Shown: positions 1-6,145 of the stretch, in pieces
Numbering within the stretch: the stretch's first letter is position 1
Layout: the number at the start of each line of letters is the position of its first letter
Source: Clostridia bacterium
GTDB taxonomy: Bacteria; Bacillota; Clostridia; Christensenellales; UBA1242
Length of the DNA: 9,570 nt
Direction: 5' to 3'
Assembly (NCBI GenBank): GCA_017399515.1
Contig: JAFQBZ010000194.1
Span: forward strand, 1 to 9,570
Position numbers and translations under genes: made by a program
Notes under the pieces: model-generated
What the model was told of the DNA's origin: nothing
The model's input: the letters and a program-made list of their open reading frames with translations, nothing else
The model's database searches: none

Positions 1-56
1 ACACCCCAAATTTCAAGGCTATTTTAACCCTTCAAAAAAGAAAAATTAATAAAAGG

Positions 57-85
57 TTGACAGTTATGAAATAATATGTTATAAT
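57..85 (+). promoter_or_regulatory. Sigma-A promoter of the aspS-gatCAB operon
   Basis: TTGACA at 57-62 and TATAAT at 80-85 are separated by exactly 17 bp, and a TG dinucleotide at 77-78 makes an extended -10. All twelve hexamer bases match consensus. Transcription would start near 92, and the first bases of the RNA can fold into a short hairpin (92-97 with 102-107). The promoter lies about 385 bp upstream of the aspS start codon, leaving a long structured leader. The 56 bases upstream show no gene or signal that I recognise. Confidence 0.9.
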
Positions 86-131
86 AGTGGCAGTTTAGAG
101 ATAAACTAACTTAAAAAAAGGAATATATGCA

Positions 132-188
132 ATGATTAGAATTATCGATAATAATAACAATAATAATTGCGTAAGCGTCACAAAATAG
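132..188 (+). CDS. Asn-rich leader peptide of the aspS-gatCAB attenuator
   Basis: This 18-codon ORF encodes MIRIIDNNNNNNCVSVTK and ends in TAG. An AGGA Shine-Dalgarno core at 119-122 sits 9 nt before the ATG. Codons 7-12 (150-167) are AAT AAT AAC AAT AAT AAT, six Asn in a row, preceded by one Asp codon. The downstream operon makes Asn-tRNA(Asn) through AspRS and GatCAB, so the codon run matches the product of the pathway. In known amino-acid operon attenuators (trp, his, leu), ribosome stalling on such codons sets the fold of the following RNA. I infer that role here. The peptide itself probably has no function. The earlier ATG at 127 gives only a two-codon ORF and has poorer RBS spacing. The peptide is too short for homology support, so the case rests on position, codon content and RNA structure together. 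Confidence 0.85.
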   Translation: MIRIIDNNNNNNCVSVTK

Positions 189-258
189 TGGGGTTCCTTT
201 TATATTGTTAGTTAACAAAAATTAAAGCAAAGTTGATTAGCGAAGTGGAAATCCCACT
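187..258 (+). promoter_or_regulatory. Predicted antiterminator of the Asn attenuator
   Basis: Bases 187-197 pair with 247-258 as 11 base pairs with one bulged A at 251 and one G-U (193/252). Three more pairs (199-201 with 243-245) follow a single mismatch. This helix uses the 3' part of the terminator's left arm and the 5' part of its right arm, so it cannot coexist with the terminator. Its 5' strand starts inside the leader-peptide stop codon (186-188). A ribosome waiting on the Asn codons (150-167) would leave 187-201 free and allow readthrough. A ribosome reaching the stop codon would cover 187-201 and let the terminator form. A further 7-bp match (104-110 with 207-213) could enclose the leader ORF. 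Folding energies were not computed. Confidence 0.75.
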
Positions 259-272
259 TCGCTTTATTTTTT
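239..272 (+). terminator. Intrinsic terminator of the Asn attenuator
   Basis: The arms AGCGAAGTGG (239-248) and CCACTTCGCT (254-263) form a perfect 10-bp stem with a 5-nt loop, followed by TTTATTTTTT. It lies between the operon promoter and aspS with no full gene in between. It is therefore a conditional terminator inside a leader, not the end of a gene. Confidence 0.9.
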
Positions 273-298
273 GCACAAAATATTTCAAGGAGATGGCT

Positions 299-358
299 AT
301 GGTTTATAAAATGAGTAATGCCCTAGCAGGCGAATATGTAATGACAGACGCCAGATAG
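299..358 (+). CDS. Second mini-ORF in the aspS leader, function unknown
   Basis: This 19-codon ORF encodes MVYKMSNALAGEYVMTDAR and ends in TAG. It is preceded by a strong AAGGAG site (287-292) 6 nt before the ATG. An in-frame ATG at 293 would add two residues but overlaps the end of the RBS region too closely. It starts just after the attenuator terminator, so it is present only in readthrough transcripts. It shows no run of one codon and no family that I recognise. Its last codons lie in a stretch with competing hairpins (320-364), so translation to the stop would melt them. It could be a second regulatory leader that couples translation to aspS, or a tiny protein. The RBS is convincing; the role is not known. 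Confidence 0.55.
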   Translation: MVYKMSNALAGEYVMTDAR

Positions 359-364
359 GGCGTC
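320..364 (+). other. Competing hairpins over the end of the second mini-ORF
   Basis: GACGCC (347-352) pairs perfectly with GGCGTC (359-364), and the TAG stop codon lies in the loop. Alternatively GCCCTA (320-325) pairs with TAGGGC (356-361), optionally with GGCG (329-332) inside it on CGCC (349-352). The two folds share bases 349-361 and exclude each other. No U-run follows, so this is not an intrinsic terminator. The remaining 107 nt to aspS are A-rich and show no other clear structure. Confidence 0.5.
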
Positions 365-470
365 ATAAATAACAAAAACAATAATCAAAACATACTAAAA
401 GTCAAACACTAAAGGAATTTGTTTGATTTTTGAAAACAAAATAAATAAACTTAAAATGGAGAAATGTATT

Positions 471-1769
471 ATGAAAACTGAAATTAAGAGTATTGAACTC
501 GAAAAAGAATGTGAAATCTCTGGTTTTGTTGAAACCACAAGAGAACAAAAAACAATGTTATTTATCGTGCTTCGTGACAGAAGCGGCAAAATTCAAATTG
601 CTATTGAAAAAGCAAAAATGCCAGAAGTTGCAGCAAAAGTTGCAAGTCTTTTAAAAGACAGCGTTATTCGTGTTAAAGGTCATGCTGTTTCAGCACCAAA
701 TGTTACCCTTGGTGGAATTGAATTTGTTCCAAGCGAAATTGAAATTGAAAGTGAAGCACAAAACCTTCCAATCACCGCTGAAAGTTCAATCGACCTTCGT
801 CAAGACTATCGTTGGATTGACCTTCGTGATGAAAAACGCAGACATATTTTTGAAATCCGTTCATTTGTTGAATCAAAAATGAGAGAGTTCTTTGTGTCTA
901 AGGGCTTTATTGAAATTCACACACCAAAAATTTCTGCACAATGCAGTGAAGGTGGCGCTGAAGTTTTTGGCATTGACTATTATGGTCAAAAAGCATACCT
1001 CACACAAAGCCCACAATTCTATAAACAAATGGCTATTGCTTCAGGTTTTGAAAAAGTTTTCGAAATTGGCGCACAATATAGAGCAGAAAAATCATTCACT
1101 GCAAGACATGCTGCTGAAAGCGTTGCTCTTGACTTTGAAATTGCTGATGTTAAATCACACCACGAAGTTTGTGACACAGAAGAAGAAATGCTTGTCTTTG
1201 TGCTTTCTGCAATCAAAGAAAAATATGGCGAACTCATTGAAAAAGAATTTGGTGTTCCTGTTAAAGTTCCTGAAGGCAGAGTTCCAAGATTCAAACTTAA
1301 AGAAGTTTTTGAAATCTTTGAAAAAGAATATGGAATCAAAACTCCAGAAGCAAAGAAACTTGACCTTGACCCAGATGCTGAAAAACTCATCTGCAAATAT
1401 GCAGCAGAAAAACTTGGAAGCGAACTTGTGTTCATCACTGACTACCCTGCTGAGGCTCGTGCTTTCTATTCAAAGAGAGTTAGCGAAGATTCACTTGATT
1501 GTATGTCACTTGACCTTCTCTATCGTGGTTGGGAAATGAACAGTGGTGCTGTTCGTGAACACAGATATGATGTGCTCAAAAAACAAATTGAAGAAAAAGG
1601 CATCAAAGCAGACCTTATGGCTGACTACCTTGAATTCTTTAAATATGGTTGCCCTCCACATGGCGGAATCGGTCTTGGAATTGACAGATTTGTTGCTAAA
1701 CTTCTTGACCTTCCTAGCATCAAAGAAAGCATTTTAGTTTTCCGTGGTCCAAGCAGACTTAAACCATAA
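471..1769 (+). CDS. aspS: Aspartyl-tRNA synthetase, archaeal type, probably non-discriminating
   Basis: This class II synthetase attaches Asp to tRNA(Asp) and, if non-discriminating, to tRNA(Asn), giving the substrate for GatCAB. From the ATG at 471 (GGAG at 458-461, 9 nt upstream) it is 432 aa, the usual size for the short archaeal-type AspRS. It lacks the large insertion of bacterial-type AspRS (about 590 aa). An OB-fold anticodon domain covers about residues 10-95. The class II core holds motif 1 near FVSKGFIEIHTPKI (141-154), the flipping-loop GGAEVF (161-166), the AspRS-typical QSPQFYKQ (179-186), motif 2 FEIGAQYRAE (197-206) and motif 3 GIGLGIDRF (399-407). By an alignment from memory, the Trp and Lys that mark tRNA(Asp)-specific archaeal AspRS are Glu21 and Thr79 here, consistent with relaxed specificity. 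It is the first gene of the gatCAB operon. An upstream in-frame TTG at 423 also has an RBS-like AAAGGA, but the extension is not family-like. Confidence 0.93.
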   Translation: MKTEIKSIELEKECEISGFVETTREQKTMLFIVLRDRSGKIQIAIEKAKMPEVAAKVASLLKDSVIRVKGHAVSAPNVTLGGIEFVPSEIEIESEAQNLPITAESSIDLRQDYRWIDLRDEKRRHIFEIRSFVESKMREFFVSKGFIEIHTPKISAQCSEGGAEVFGIDYYGQKAYLTQSPQFYKQMAIASGFEKVFEIGAQYRAEKSFTARHAAESVALDFEIADVKSHHEVCDTEEEMLVFVLSAIKEKYGELIEKEFGVPVKVPEGRVPRFKLKEVFEIFEKEYGIKTPEAKKLDLDPDAEKLICKYAAEKLGSELVFITDYPAEARAFYSKRVSEDSLDCMSLDLLYRGWEMNSGAVREHRYDVLKKQIEEKGIKADLMADYLEFFKYGCPPHGGIGLGIDRFVAKLLDLPSIKESILVFRGPSRLKP

Positions 1770-1860
1770 AAAACGCAAAATTGTTAGAAAATATGCAAAA
1801 AATATATAAAAAATCGCAAAAAATATAAAAATAATGCAAAAAAATTAAAAGGAGATAAAT
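1770..1860 (+). other. A-rich spacer with phased A-tracts between aspS and gatC
   Basis: This 91-nt spacer is almost entirely A/T and contains four GCAAA units starting at 1775, 1795, 1816 and 1836, a spacing of 20-21 bp. A-tracts of 4-7 bases recur roughly every 9-12 bp. I see no hairpin, no terminator and no strong promoter in it. It ends in the gatC RBS AAGGAG (1849-1854). It is much longer than the other junctions of this operon, which overlap by one base or are 18 nt. Confidence 0.5.
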
Positions 1861-2133
1861 ATGGAAGACATTGCGCATTTAGAATATTTAAGCAAACTTA
1901 AATTCGAAGACGCAGAAAGAGCAGCCTTTGAAAGCGAGTTCAAAAACATTATTTCTTTCGTTGATGAAATTGCAAATCTTGAACTTGAAGATAACCTTGA
2001 CCTTGACAAGGCAATTTCAATTAATGAACTTAGGGCAGATGAAGCACACCAAAGCATTTCGCAAGAAGAAGCGCTTCAAAATGCACCAATACAAAAGGAC
2101 GGATGTTATGTAACTCCGCTGGTGATTGACTAA
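1861..2133 (+). CDS. gatC: Asp-tRNA(Asn)/Glu-tRNA(Gln) amidotransferase subunit C
   Basis: GatC is the small subunit that wraps around GatA and links it to GatB in the tRNA-dependent amidotransferase. The 90 aa are a normal length. The N-terminus (EDIAHLEYLSKLKF) and the helix with FKNIISFVDEIANLE match the family, and the C-terminal DGCYVTPLVID is the usual strand-forming tail (V..P.vid). A strong AAGGAG lies 6 nt before the ATG. The TAA stop overlaps the gatA ATG by one base (TAATG at 2131-2135), indicating coupled translation and equal amounts of both subunits. Confidence 0.93.
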   Translation: MEDIAHLEYLSKLKFEDAERAAFESEFKNIISFVDEIANLELEDNLDLDKAISINELRADEAHQSISQEEALQNAPIQKDGCYVTPLVID

Positions 2134-3548
2134 TGGATTATTCAAAACTTACACTTATCGAAATTAAAGACGGCATTTTATCAGGCAAGTTCACAAGTGA
2201 AGAAGTGACAAAACATTTCATTTCAGTTTGTGAAGCAAAAAAAGACCTCAACGCAATGATTGAAATTTTTGATGATGCCATAAAGCAAGCAAAAGCAGTT
2301 GACGAAAAAATTAAAAATAAAGAAAAAGTTGGAAAACTTGCAGGTGTGCCAATTGCAATTAAAGACAACATTTTATATAAAGGCAAACACGCAGGTTGTG
2401 CAAGCAAGTTTATGCAAGACTTCATTGCACCTTACAACGCAACCGTTGTTGAAAAACTTCTTGCTGAAGATGCAGTAATTCTTGGCAGAACAAATATGGA
2501 TGAATTTGCAATGGGCGGAAGCACTGAAAAATCTTTCTATGGTGCTTGCCACAACGCACACGCATTTGACCGTGTTGCTGGTGGTTCTTCTGGTGGAAGT
2601 GCTGTTGCGGTTGCTGCAGGAATGGTTCCTTGCGCACTTGGAACAGACACCGGTGGTTCAATTCGCCAACCATCATCATATAACGGAACAGTTGGAATCA
2701 AGCCAACTTATGGCACTGTTTCAAGATTTGGTATTGTTGCATTTGCGTCATCACTTGACCAATGCTCACCAATCACAAAAACTGTTGACGACCTTGAATA
2801 TGTGCTTCGAATCATCGCTGCAAAAGATGAACACGATGGCACAACAATCACTAACTTTATGGTGAGAAGCCCTAAACAAAAATACACCCTTGGCATTTGC
2901 AAAGAAATGCTTGCAAAATTCAAAACAATGCCGGGCTATAAACCATTCACAGACGCTCTTGAAAAATTAAAATCTACTTTTGATTTTGTTGAAGTTTCAA
3001 TTCCTCATATTGCAAACTCACTTGCAACATATTACATCATTTCGCCAGCCGAAGTTGCTTCAAACCTTGCAAGATTTGATGGCGTGAAATACACAAAGCG
3101 TTTCGGCTCTGCAAAAGACCTTGAAAGTGTTTATGTTGAAAGCAGAAGCGAAGGCTTTGGCAAAGAAGTTAAACGCAGAATAATGCTTGGAAACTTCGTG
3201 CTTTCAAGTGGTTATTTTGATGCATATTATAACAAAGCAAAAAAAGTTCAAAAACTTATCAAGAAAGAATTTAAGGCAGCATTTGAAAAATGTGATGCAC
3301 TTATTCTTCCAACAACCACAGGTGAAGCATTCAAGATTGGTGAAAAAATGAATGACCCTGTTTCAATGTATCTCGAAGACCTTTTCACCGTTCCTGCAAA
3401 CATTTCAGGAATGCCGGCCCTTGTTGTGCCTTACGCAACCGGCGAAAACAACCTTCCTCTTGGAATGCAATTTATGGCTGATGAATGCGGCGAAGGCAAC
3501 TTGTTTGATATCGCAAAAATATTTAATAATACTATGGAGGTGAAATAA
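2133..3548 (+). CDS. gatA: Asp-tRNA(Asn)/Glu-tRNA(Gln) amidotransferase subunit A
   Basis: GatA is the amidase-signature glutaminase that frees ammonia from Gln and passes it to GatB. The 471 aa fit the family (about 480). The Ser-cisSer-Lys catalytic set is complete: Lys77 in GVPIAIKDN, Ser152 (cis-Ser) in GGSSGGSA and Ser176 (nucleophile) in TDTGGSIRQP. Each is offset by exactly two from the Staphylococcus aureus enzyme numbering I recall (79/154/178). It has no clear RBS of its own. Its ATG overlaps the gatC stop, so it probably depends on coupling. Its TAA overlaps the gatB ATG in the same way. Confidence 0.97.
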   Translation: MDYSKLTLIEIKDGILSGKFTSEEVTKHFISVCEAKKDLNAMIEIFDDAIKQAKAVDEKIKNKEKVGKLAGVPIAIKDNILYKGKHAGCASKFMQDFIAPYNATVVEKLLAEDAVILGRTNMDEFAMGGSTEKSFYGACHNAHAFDRVAGGSSGGSAVAVAAGMVPCALGTDTGGSIRQPSSYNGTVGIKPTYGTVSRFGIVAFASSLDQCSPITKTVDDLEYVLRIIAAKDEHDGTTITNFMVRSPKQKYTLGICKEMLAKFKTMPGYKPFTDALEKLKSTFDFVEVSIPHIANSLATYYIISPAEVASNLARFDGVKYTKRFGSAKDLESVYVESRSEGFGKEVKRRIMLGNFVLSSGYFDAYYNKAKKVQKLIKKEFKAAFEKCDALILPTTTGEAFKIGEKMNDPVSMYLEDLFTVPANISGMPALVVPYATGENNLPLGMQFMADECGEGNLFDIAKIFNNTMEVK

Positions 3549-4975
3549 TGGATTATTTAGATAACTTTGACCTTGTCATTGGTCTTGAAATCCACGCAGA
3601 ACTTAACACTAACACAAAAGTTTTCTGTTCTTGCAAAAATGAGTTCGGTTCACTTCCAAACACAAACACCTGCCCTGTTTGCACAGGAATGCCAGGTGCA
3701 CTTCCAATTTTAAACAGACGCGCTGTTGAACTTGCAATCAAATCAGGTTTAAGTTTTGGTTCAAAAATCAACAACTATTCAGTTTTTGAAAGAAAAAACT
3801 ATTTCTACCCTGACCTCAGCAAGGCTTACCAAATCAGCCAACTTGTTTATCCACTTTGCCTTTCAGGTGGCGTTAAACTTGACAACGGAAAATTTGTTCG
3901 TTTGAACAGAATTCACCTTGAAGAAGATGCTGGAAAACTCACACACATCAGCAAGGCTGTTGGAACATTCGTTGACTATAACCGTGGTGGAACTCCACTT
4001 ATCGAAATGGTTACCGAACCAGACATTTCTTCAGCAGAAGAAGCAGTTGACTTTTTAAAGAAAGTTCGTGAAACACTTGTGTTTGAAAACATTGCTAACT
4101 GTAAAATGGAAGAAGGTGGAATGCGTTGCGATGTCAACCTTTCACTTAAACCAAAAGGCAGCCCTGTTTATGGCACAAGAACTGAAATGAAAAACTTAAA
4201 CTCATTTAAGAGCGTTCAAAGAGCCATTGAATATGAAGCAAAACGCCAAGCAGAAGTTTTGGTTTCTGGTGGAATCATTCTTCAAGAAACCAGAAAGTGG
4301 GACGACGACAAGGGCAAGAGTTCTTCAATGAGAAGCAAAGAACACGCTCAAGATTATCGTTATTTCCCAGACCCAGACCTTCTTCCAATTTCAGTGTCTT
4401 ATGAAGACATTTCAAAAATTAAAGAAGAAATGGTTATGCTTCCAGCAGAGCGCAGAGAAATGTATGTTAAAGAATATGGCATTCCTGAATATGACGCTTC
4501 AATTTTAACCACATCTAAATATATTTCAGATTACTACGAAACCTGCGTTAAACTTTATAACAACCCTAAAAAGTTAAGCAACTGGATTATGGTTGACCTT
4601 TTAAAACTTGTTAAAGACCAAGAAGAATTTGTTTTCCCTGTTAGTGAAGAACATTTAACAACAATCGTTAAAATGGTTGAAGACAGAGTGATTAACAAAA
4701 CAATCGCACTTGAACTTTTAGACAAAGTTATTGAAACAAAGAAAGACCCAATGGTTCTTGCAAAAGAAATGAACCTTTTAGTCACAATCAGTGATGAAGA
4801 AATCTTGAACCTTTTGAAGAAACTTAAAGCAGAAAACGAAAAAGTTCAAGCAGACTATAAACAAGACCCTGAAAAGATTTCAAAATTCATTATCGGCTAT
4901 GTTATGAAAAACACTGCCGGCAAGGCAAATTCAGGAAAAGTTATTGCACTTATTCCAACCGTTTTTGAAAAATAA
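3548..4975 (+). CDS. gatB: Asp-tRNA(Asn)/Glu-tRNA(Gln) amidotransferase subunit B
   Basis: GatB binds the mischarged tRNA, activates the side-chain carboxylate with ATP and transfers ammonia. The 475 aa are full length. The N-terminal cradle starts with IGLEIHAELN, carries a zinc-type Cys set (Cys27, Cys29, Cys42, Cys45) and the HLEEDAGK motif (123-130) of the kinase site. Further family motifs are MRCDVNLS (192-199), GTRTEMKNLNSF (209-220) and DYRYFPDPDLLP (269-280). The helical and YqeY-like tail occupies about 325-475 and ends with the typical GYVMKNTAGKANSGKV. Near-perfect GGAGGTGA (3536-3543) precedes the ATG and lies within the end of gatA. With gatC and gatA it makes the complete heterotrimer. 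Confidence 0.97.
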   Translation: MDYLDNFDLVIGLEIHAELNTNTKVFCSCKNEFGSLPNTNTCPVCTGMPGALPILNRRAVELAIKSGLSFGSKINNYSVFERKNYFYPDLSKAYQISQLVYPLCLSGGVKLDNGKFVRLNRIHLEEDAGKLTHISKAVGTFVDYNRGGTPLIEMVTEPDISSAEEAVDFLKKVRETLVFENIANCKMEEGGMRCDVNLSLKPKGSPVYGTRTEMKNLNSFKSVQRAIEYEAKRQAEVLVSGGIILQETRKWDDDKGKSSSMRSKEHAQDYRYFPDPDLLPISVSYEDISKIKEEMVMLPAERREMYVKEYGIPEYDASILTTSKYISDYYETCVKLYNNPKKLSNWIMVDLLKLVKDQEEFVFPVSEEHLTTIVKMVEDRVINKTIALELLDKVIETKKDPMVLAKEMNLLVTISDEEILNLLKKLKAENEKVQADYKQDPEKISKFIIGYVMKNTAGKANSGKVIALIPTVFEK

Positions 4976-4993
4976 AGTTAAAGTGAGATAGTT

Positions 4994-5248
4994 ATGGAAG
5001 AAATTAAACCAGGAATCTACAAACATTTTAAAGGCAAATTCTGTGAAGTTATTTGCACAGCAAAACATTCAGACAGAGATGAAGTTTTGGTTATTTACAG
5101 AGGTGTGAACGATGGTGGTCATTTTGCAAGACCAACCGAATCTTTCCTTGGAACTGCAACTGATAAAGAAGGCAACACCGTTCCAAGATTCACCCCTGCA
5201 ACAAAGGAAGAAATTGAAAGCCTTAAAGAACAAGGTTTAACCAAATAA
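4994..5248 (+). CDS. DUF1653 family small protein
   Basis: The 84-aa protein matches the DUF1653 pattern across its length. It has GIYKHFKGKFCEV at residues 7-19, the AKHS and LVIYRG stretches, ARPTESF (aligned with wvRPxxmF) and VPRF near residue 63. The family is a small beta-rich domain of unknown biochemical function found in many bacteria. It follows gatB by 18 nt and comes before the operon terminator, so it is co-transcribed with tRNA-charging genes. No functional link to them is established. The RBS (AAGTGAG at 4981-4987) is weaker than those of its neighbours, suggesting lower translation. Confidence 0.88.
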   Translation: MEEIKPGIYKHFKGKFCEVICTAKHSDRDEVLVIYRGVNDGGHFARPTESFLGTATDKEGNTVPRFTPATKEEIESLKEQGLTK

Positions 5249-5257
5249 ACCAAACAC

Positions 5258-5288
5258 AAAAACCACCATTGTTGGTGGTTTTTATTTT
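5258..5288 (+). terminator. Terminator of the aspS-gatCAB operon
   Basis: Arms AAAAACCACCA (5258-5268) and TGGTGGTTTTT (5273-5283) enclose a TTGT loop, followed by ATTTT. It begins 10 nt after the DUF1653 stop codon. The same arm sequences recur in the tyrS terminator at 7763-7786. Confidence 0.93.
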
Positions 5289-5292
5289 GCTC

Positions 5293-5321
5293 TTGAAAAT
5301 CACTTTGTTTTATGCTAAACT
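5293..5321 (+). promoter_or_regulatory. Extended -10 promoter of the 178-aa gene
   Basis: TTGAAA (5293-5298), a 17-bp spacer and TAAACT (5316-5321), with TG at 5313-5314 forming an extended -10. The start site expected about 7 nt after the -10 falls at 5328, which is the A of the gene's ATG. That would make the mRNA leaderless or nearly so. Confidence 0.75.
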
Positions 5322-5327
5322 GCACTT

Positions 5328-5864
5328 ATGAAAGTTTATAGATATTTATCACAAACTGAATTAGATAACTTTTTAAGTGGCAACCTTGCTGAAGTTGGTT
5401 CAACTTACAGACCTGAAGATGGATACAAACGCATAAACAATCACAGATATAAAGAAGGCGTTAAATATCTTCATTTCTTTAAACATAAAGAAGATTGCAG
5501 GCGTGTAAGATTCAACAGTGAAGGCAAGTTTGTTGACTTTTATGTTGCAGAATTTGATGTTCCAATCACAGTGCTTGCACTTCATATGGGTTCTGGCAGA
5601 TACAACGCAAGTGGCTACATCACCGACATTGAAAGCGTTCGCGAATTTGCAATTCCGGCATCAAAAATTAAAGCAAGATATCTGCTTTCTTACACCCGTG
5701 ATGAAGCACACCACAGCGCAATGGAAGAAGTTGAGTCACTTCGAAGAATGATTTTTAAAACCAAAGATGTTTTTAAAAACTCAACCCTTCCCGAACTTCA
5801 AAAACGCACACCTAAAACAGAAGAATCTTCAACAAGTGAAACCGATTCTTTTCAGCCAAACTAA
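5328..5864 (+). CDS. Unknown protein, possible ADP-ribosyltransferase-like fold
   Basis: The 178-aa cytosolic protein is of a type I have seen as hypothetical in Firmicutes and phages, but I know no assigned function. The recognisable blocks are YRYLSQTELDNFLSGN (4-19), HRYKEGVKYLHFFKHKED (39-56), DFYVAEFDVP (70-79), GSGRYNASGY (88-97) and ESVREFAIPASKI (102-114). This order (YxxL followed by a small loop, a YLHF strand, and a late REFAIP strand) is reminiscent of ART-fold domains such as the DarT/DUF4433 group, but that is only a resemblance. Residues about 150-178 are Ser/Thr/Glu-rich and probably disordered. It has no signal peptide or membrane segment. No Shine-Dalgarno precedes the ATG and the promoter sits immediately upstream, so the mRNA is probably leaderless. 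It is monocistronic, with terminators on both sides. Confidence 0.8.
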   Translation: MKVYRYLSQTELDNFLSGNLAEVGSTYRPEDGYKRINNHRYKEGVKYLHFFKHKEDCRRVRFNSEGKFVDFYVAEFDVPITVLALHMGSGRYNASGYITDIESVREFAIPASKIKARYLLSYTRDEAHHSAMEEVESLRRMIFKTKDVFKNSTLPELQKRTPKTEESSTSETDSFQPN

Positions 5865-5881
5865 ATTAAAGTTCAAACAAT

Positions 5882-5907
5882 AAAAACACGGAAAATTCCG
5901 TGTTTTT
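5882..5907. terminator. Bidirectional terminator between the 178-aa gene and xre
   Basis: Arms AAAAACACGGAA (5882-5893) and TTCCGTGTTTTT (5896-5907) are perfect complements with A/T tails on both sides, so it serves the + gene ending at 5864 and the - gene ending at 5906. The stop codon of the minus-strand regulator overlaps the hairpin edge. The same arms recur at 6423-6448. Confidence 0.9.
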
Positions 5908-6112
5908 ATTTTTCTATTCCTGCCAAATAATCAATGGTCACTCCAAAAAACTCTGCAAGAGCAATTAATTTTGAAAGCGTTGGCTCACATTCATCTTTTT
6001 CCCATAAACTGATTATTGATTTACCAACCCCAATTTGCTTTGCAAGTTCTGTTTGACTCATATTCTTTTCTAATCTCAATTCTTTTAAGATATTTCCAAA
6101 AGTATTTTCCAT
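5906..6112 (-). CDS. XRE-family HTH transcriptional regulator
   Basis: This is a 68-aa Cro/C1-type protein made almost only of the DNA-binding domain. Helices 2 and 3 lie in SQTELAKQIGVGKSIISLWE (19-38), followed by the typical EPTLSKLIALAEFFGVTIDYLAG (43-65). The start MENTFGNILK at 6112 is preferred because homologues begin there. An upstream ATG at 6151 would add 13 residues with no family likeness, and those codons overlap the operator sites. The RBS is weak (AAGG very close to the ATG). It is divergent from a small unknown gene across two matched inverted repeats, the usual layout for an autoregulated phage- or toxin-antitoxin-type repressor. With no ligand or dimerisation domain visible, it probably acts as a simple repressor. 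Confidence 0.92.
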   Translation of the reverse strand: MENTFGNILKELRLEKNMSQTELAKQIGVGKSIISLWEKDECEPTLSKLIALAEFFGVTIDYLAGIEK

Positions 6113-6120
6113 ACCTTGAT

Positions 6121-6140
6121 TATTCCACAATACTGGAATA
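6121..6140. promoter_or_regulatory. Operator O1, inverted repeat TTCCA-N6-TGGAA
   Basis: TATTCCA (6121-6127) and TGGAATA (6134-6140) form a perfect dyad with a 6-bp spacer, just upstream of the xre start codon. It is probably the autoregulatory site of the regulator. The assignment to this repressor is inferred from position and symmetry. Confidence 0.7.
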
Positions 6141-6145
6141 AATAC

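Noticed and set aside
224..265. Alternative stem 224-233 with 256-265 (9 of 10 pairs) in the Asn leader
   Set aside because: It competes with the terminator but would itself be followed by the U-run and has a 22-nt loop. The 187-201 with 243-258 helix is a better antiterminator and fits the stop-codon geometry.
423..470. Upstream TTG start for aspS at 423 with AAAGGA at 411-416, adding 16 residues
   Set aside because: The ATG at 471 has GGAG at good spacing and gives the family-typical N-terminus and length. The extension is low complexity and not family-like. It could be an RBS relic or a minor start.
892..1539. 215-codon open frame within aspS in another frame
   Set aside because: Its translation is Lys/Leu-rich low-complexity sequence with no family features, and it lies entirely inside a well-supported gene. 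It is a shadow frame of AT-rich coding DNA.
2422..2679. Minus-strand open frame rich in Gln and His opposite gatA
   Set aside because: It is antisense to the conserved amidase signature and its composition is explained by the complementary codons. No RBS or promoter was seen.
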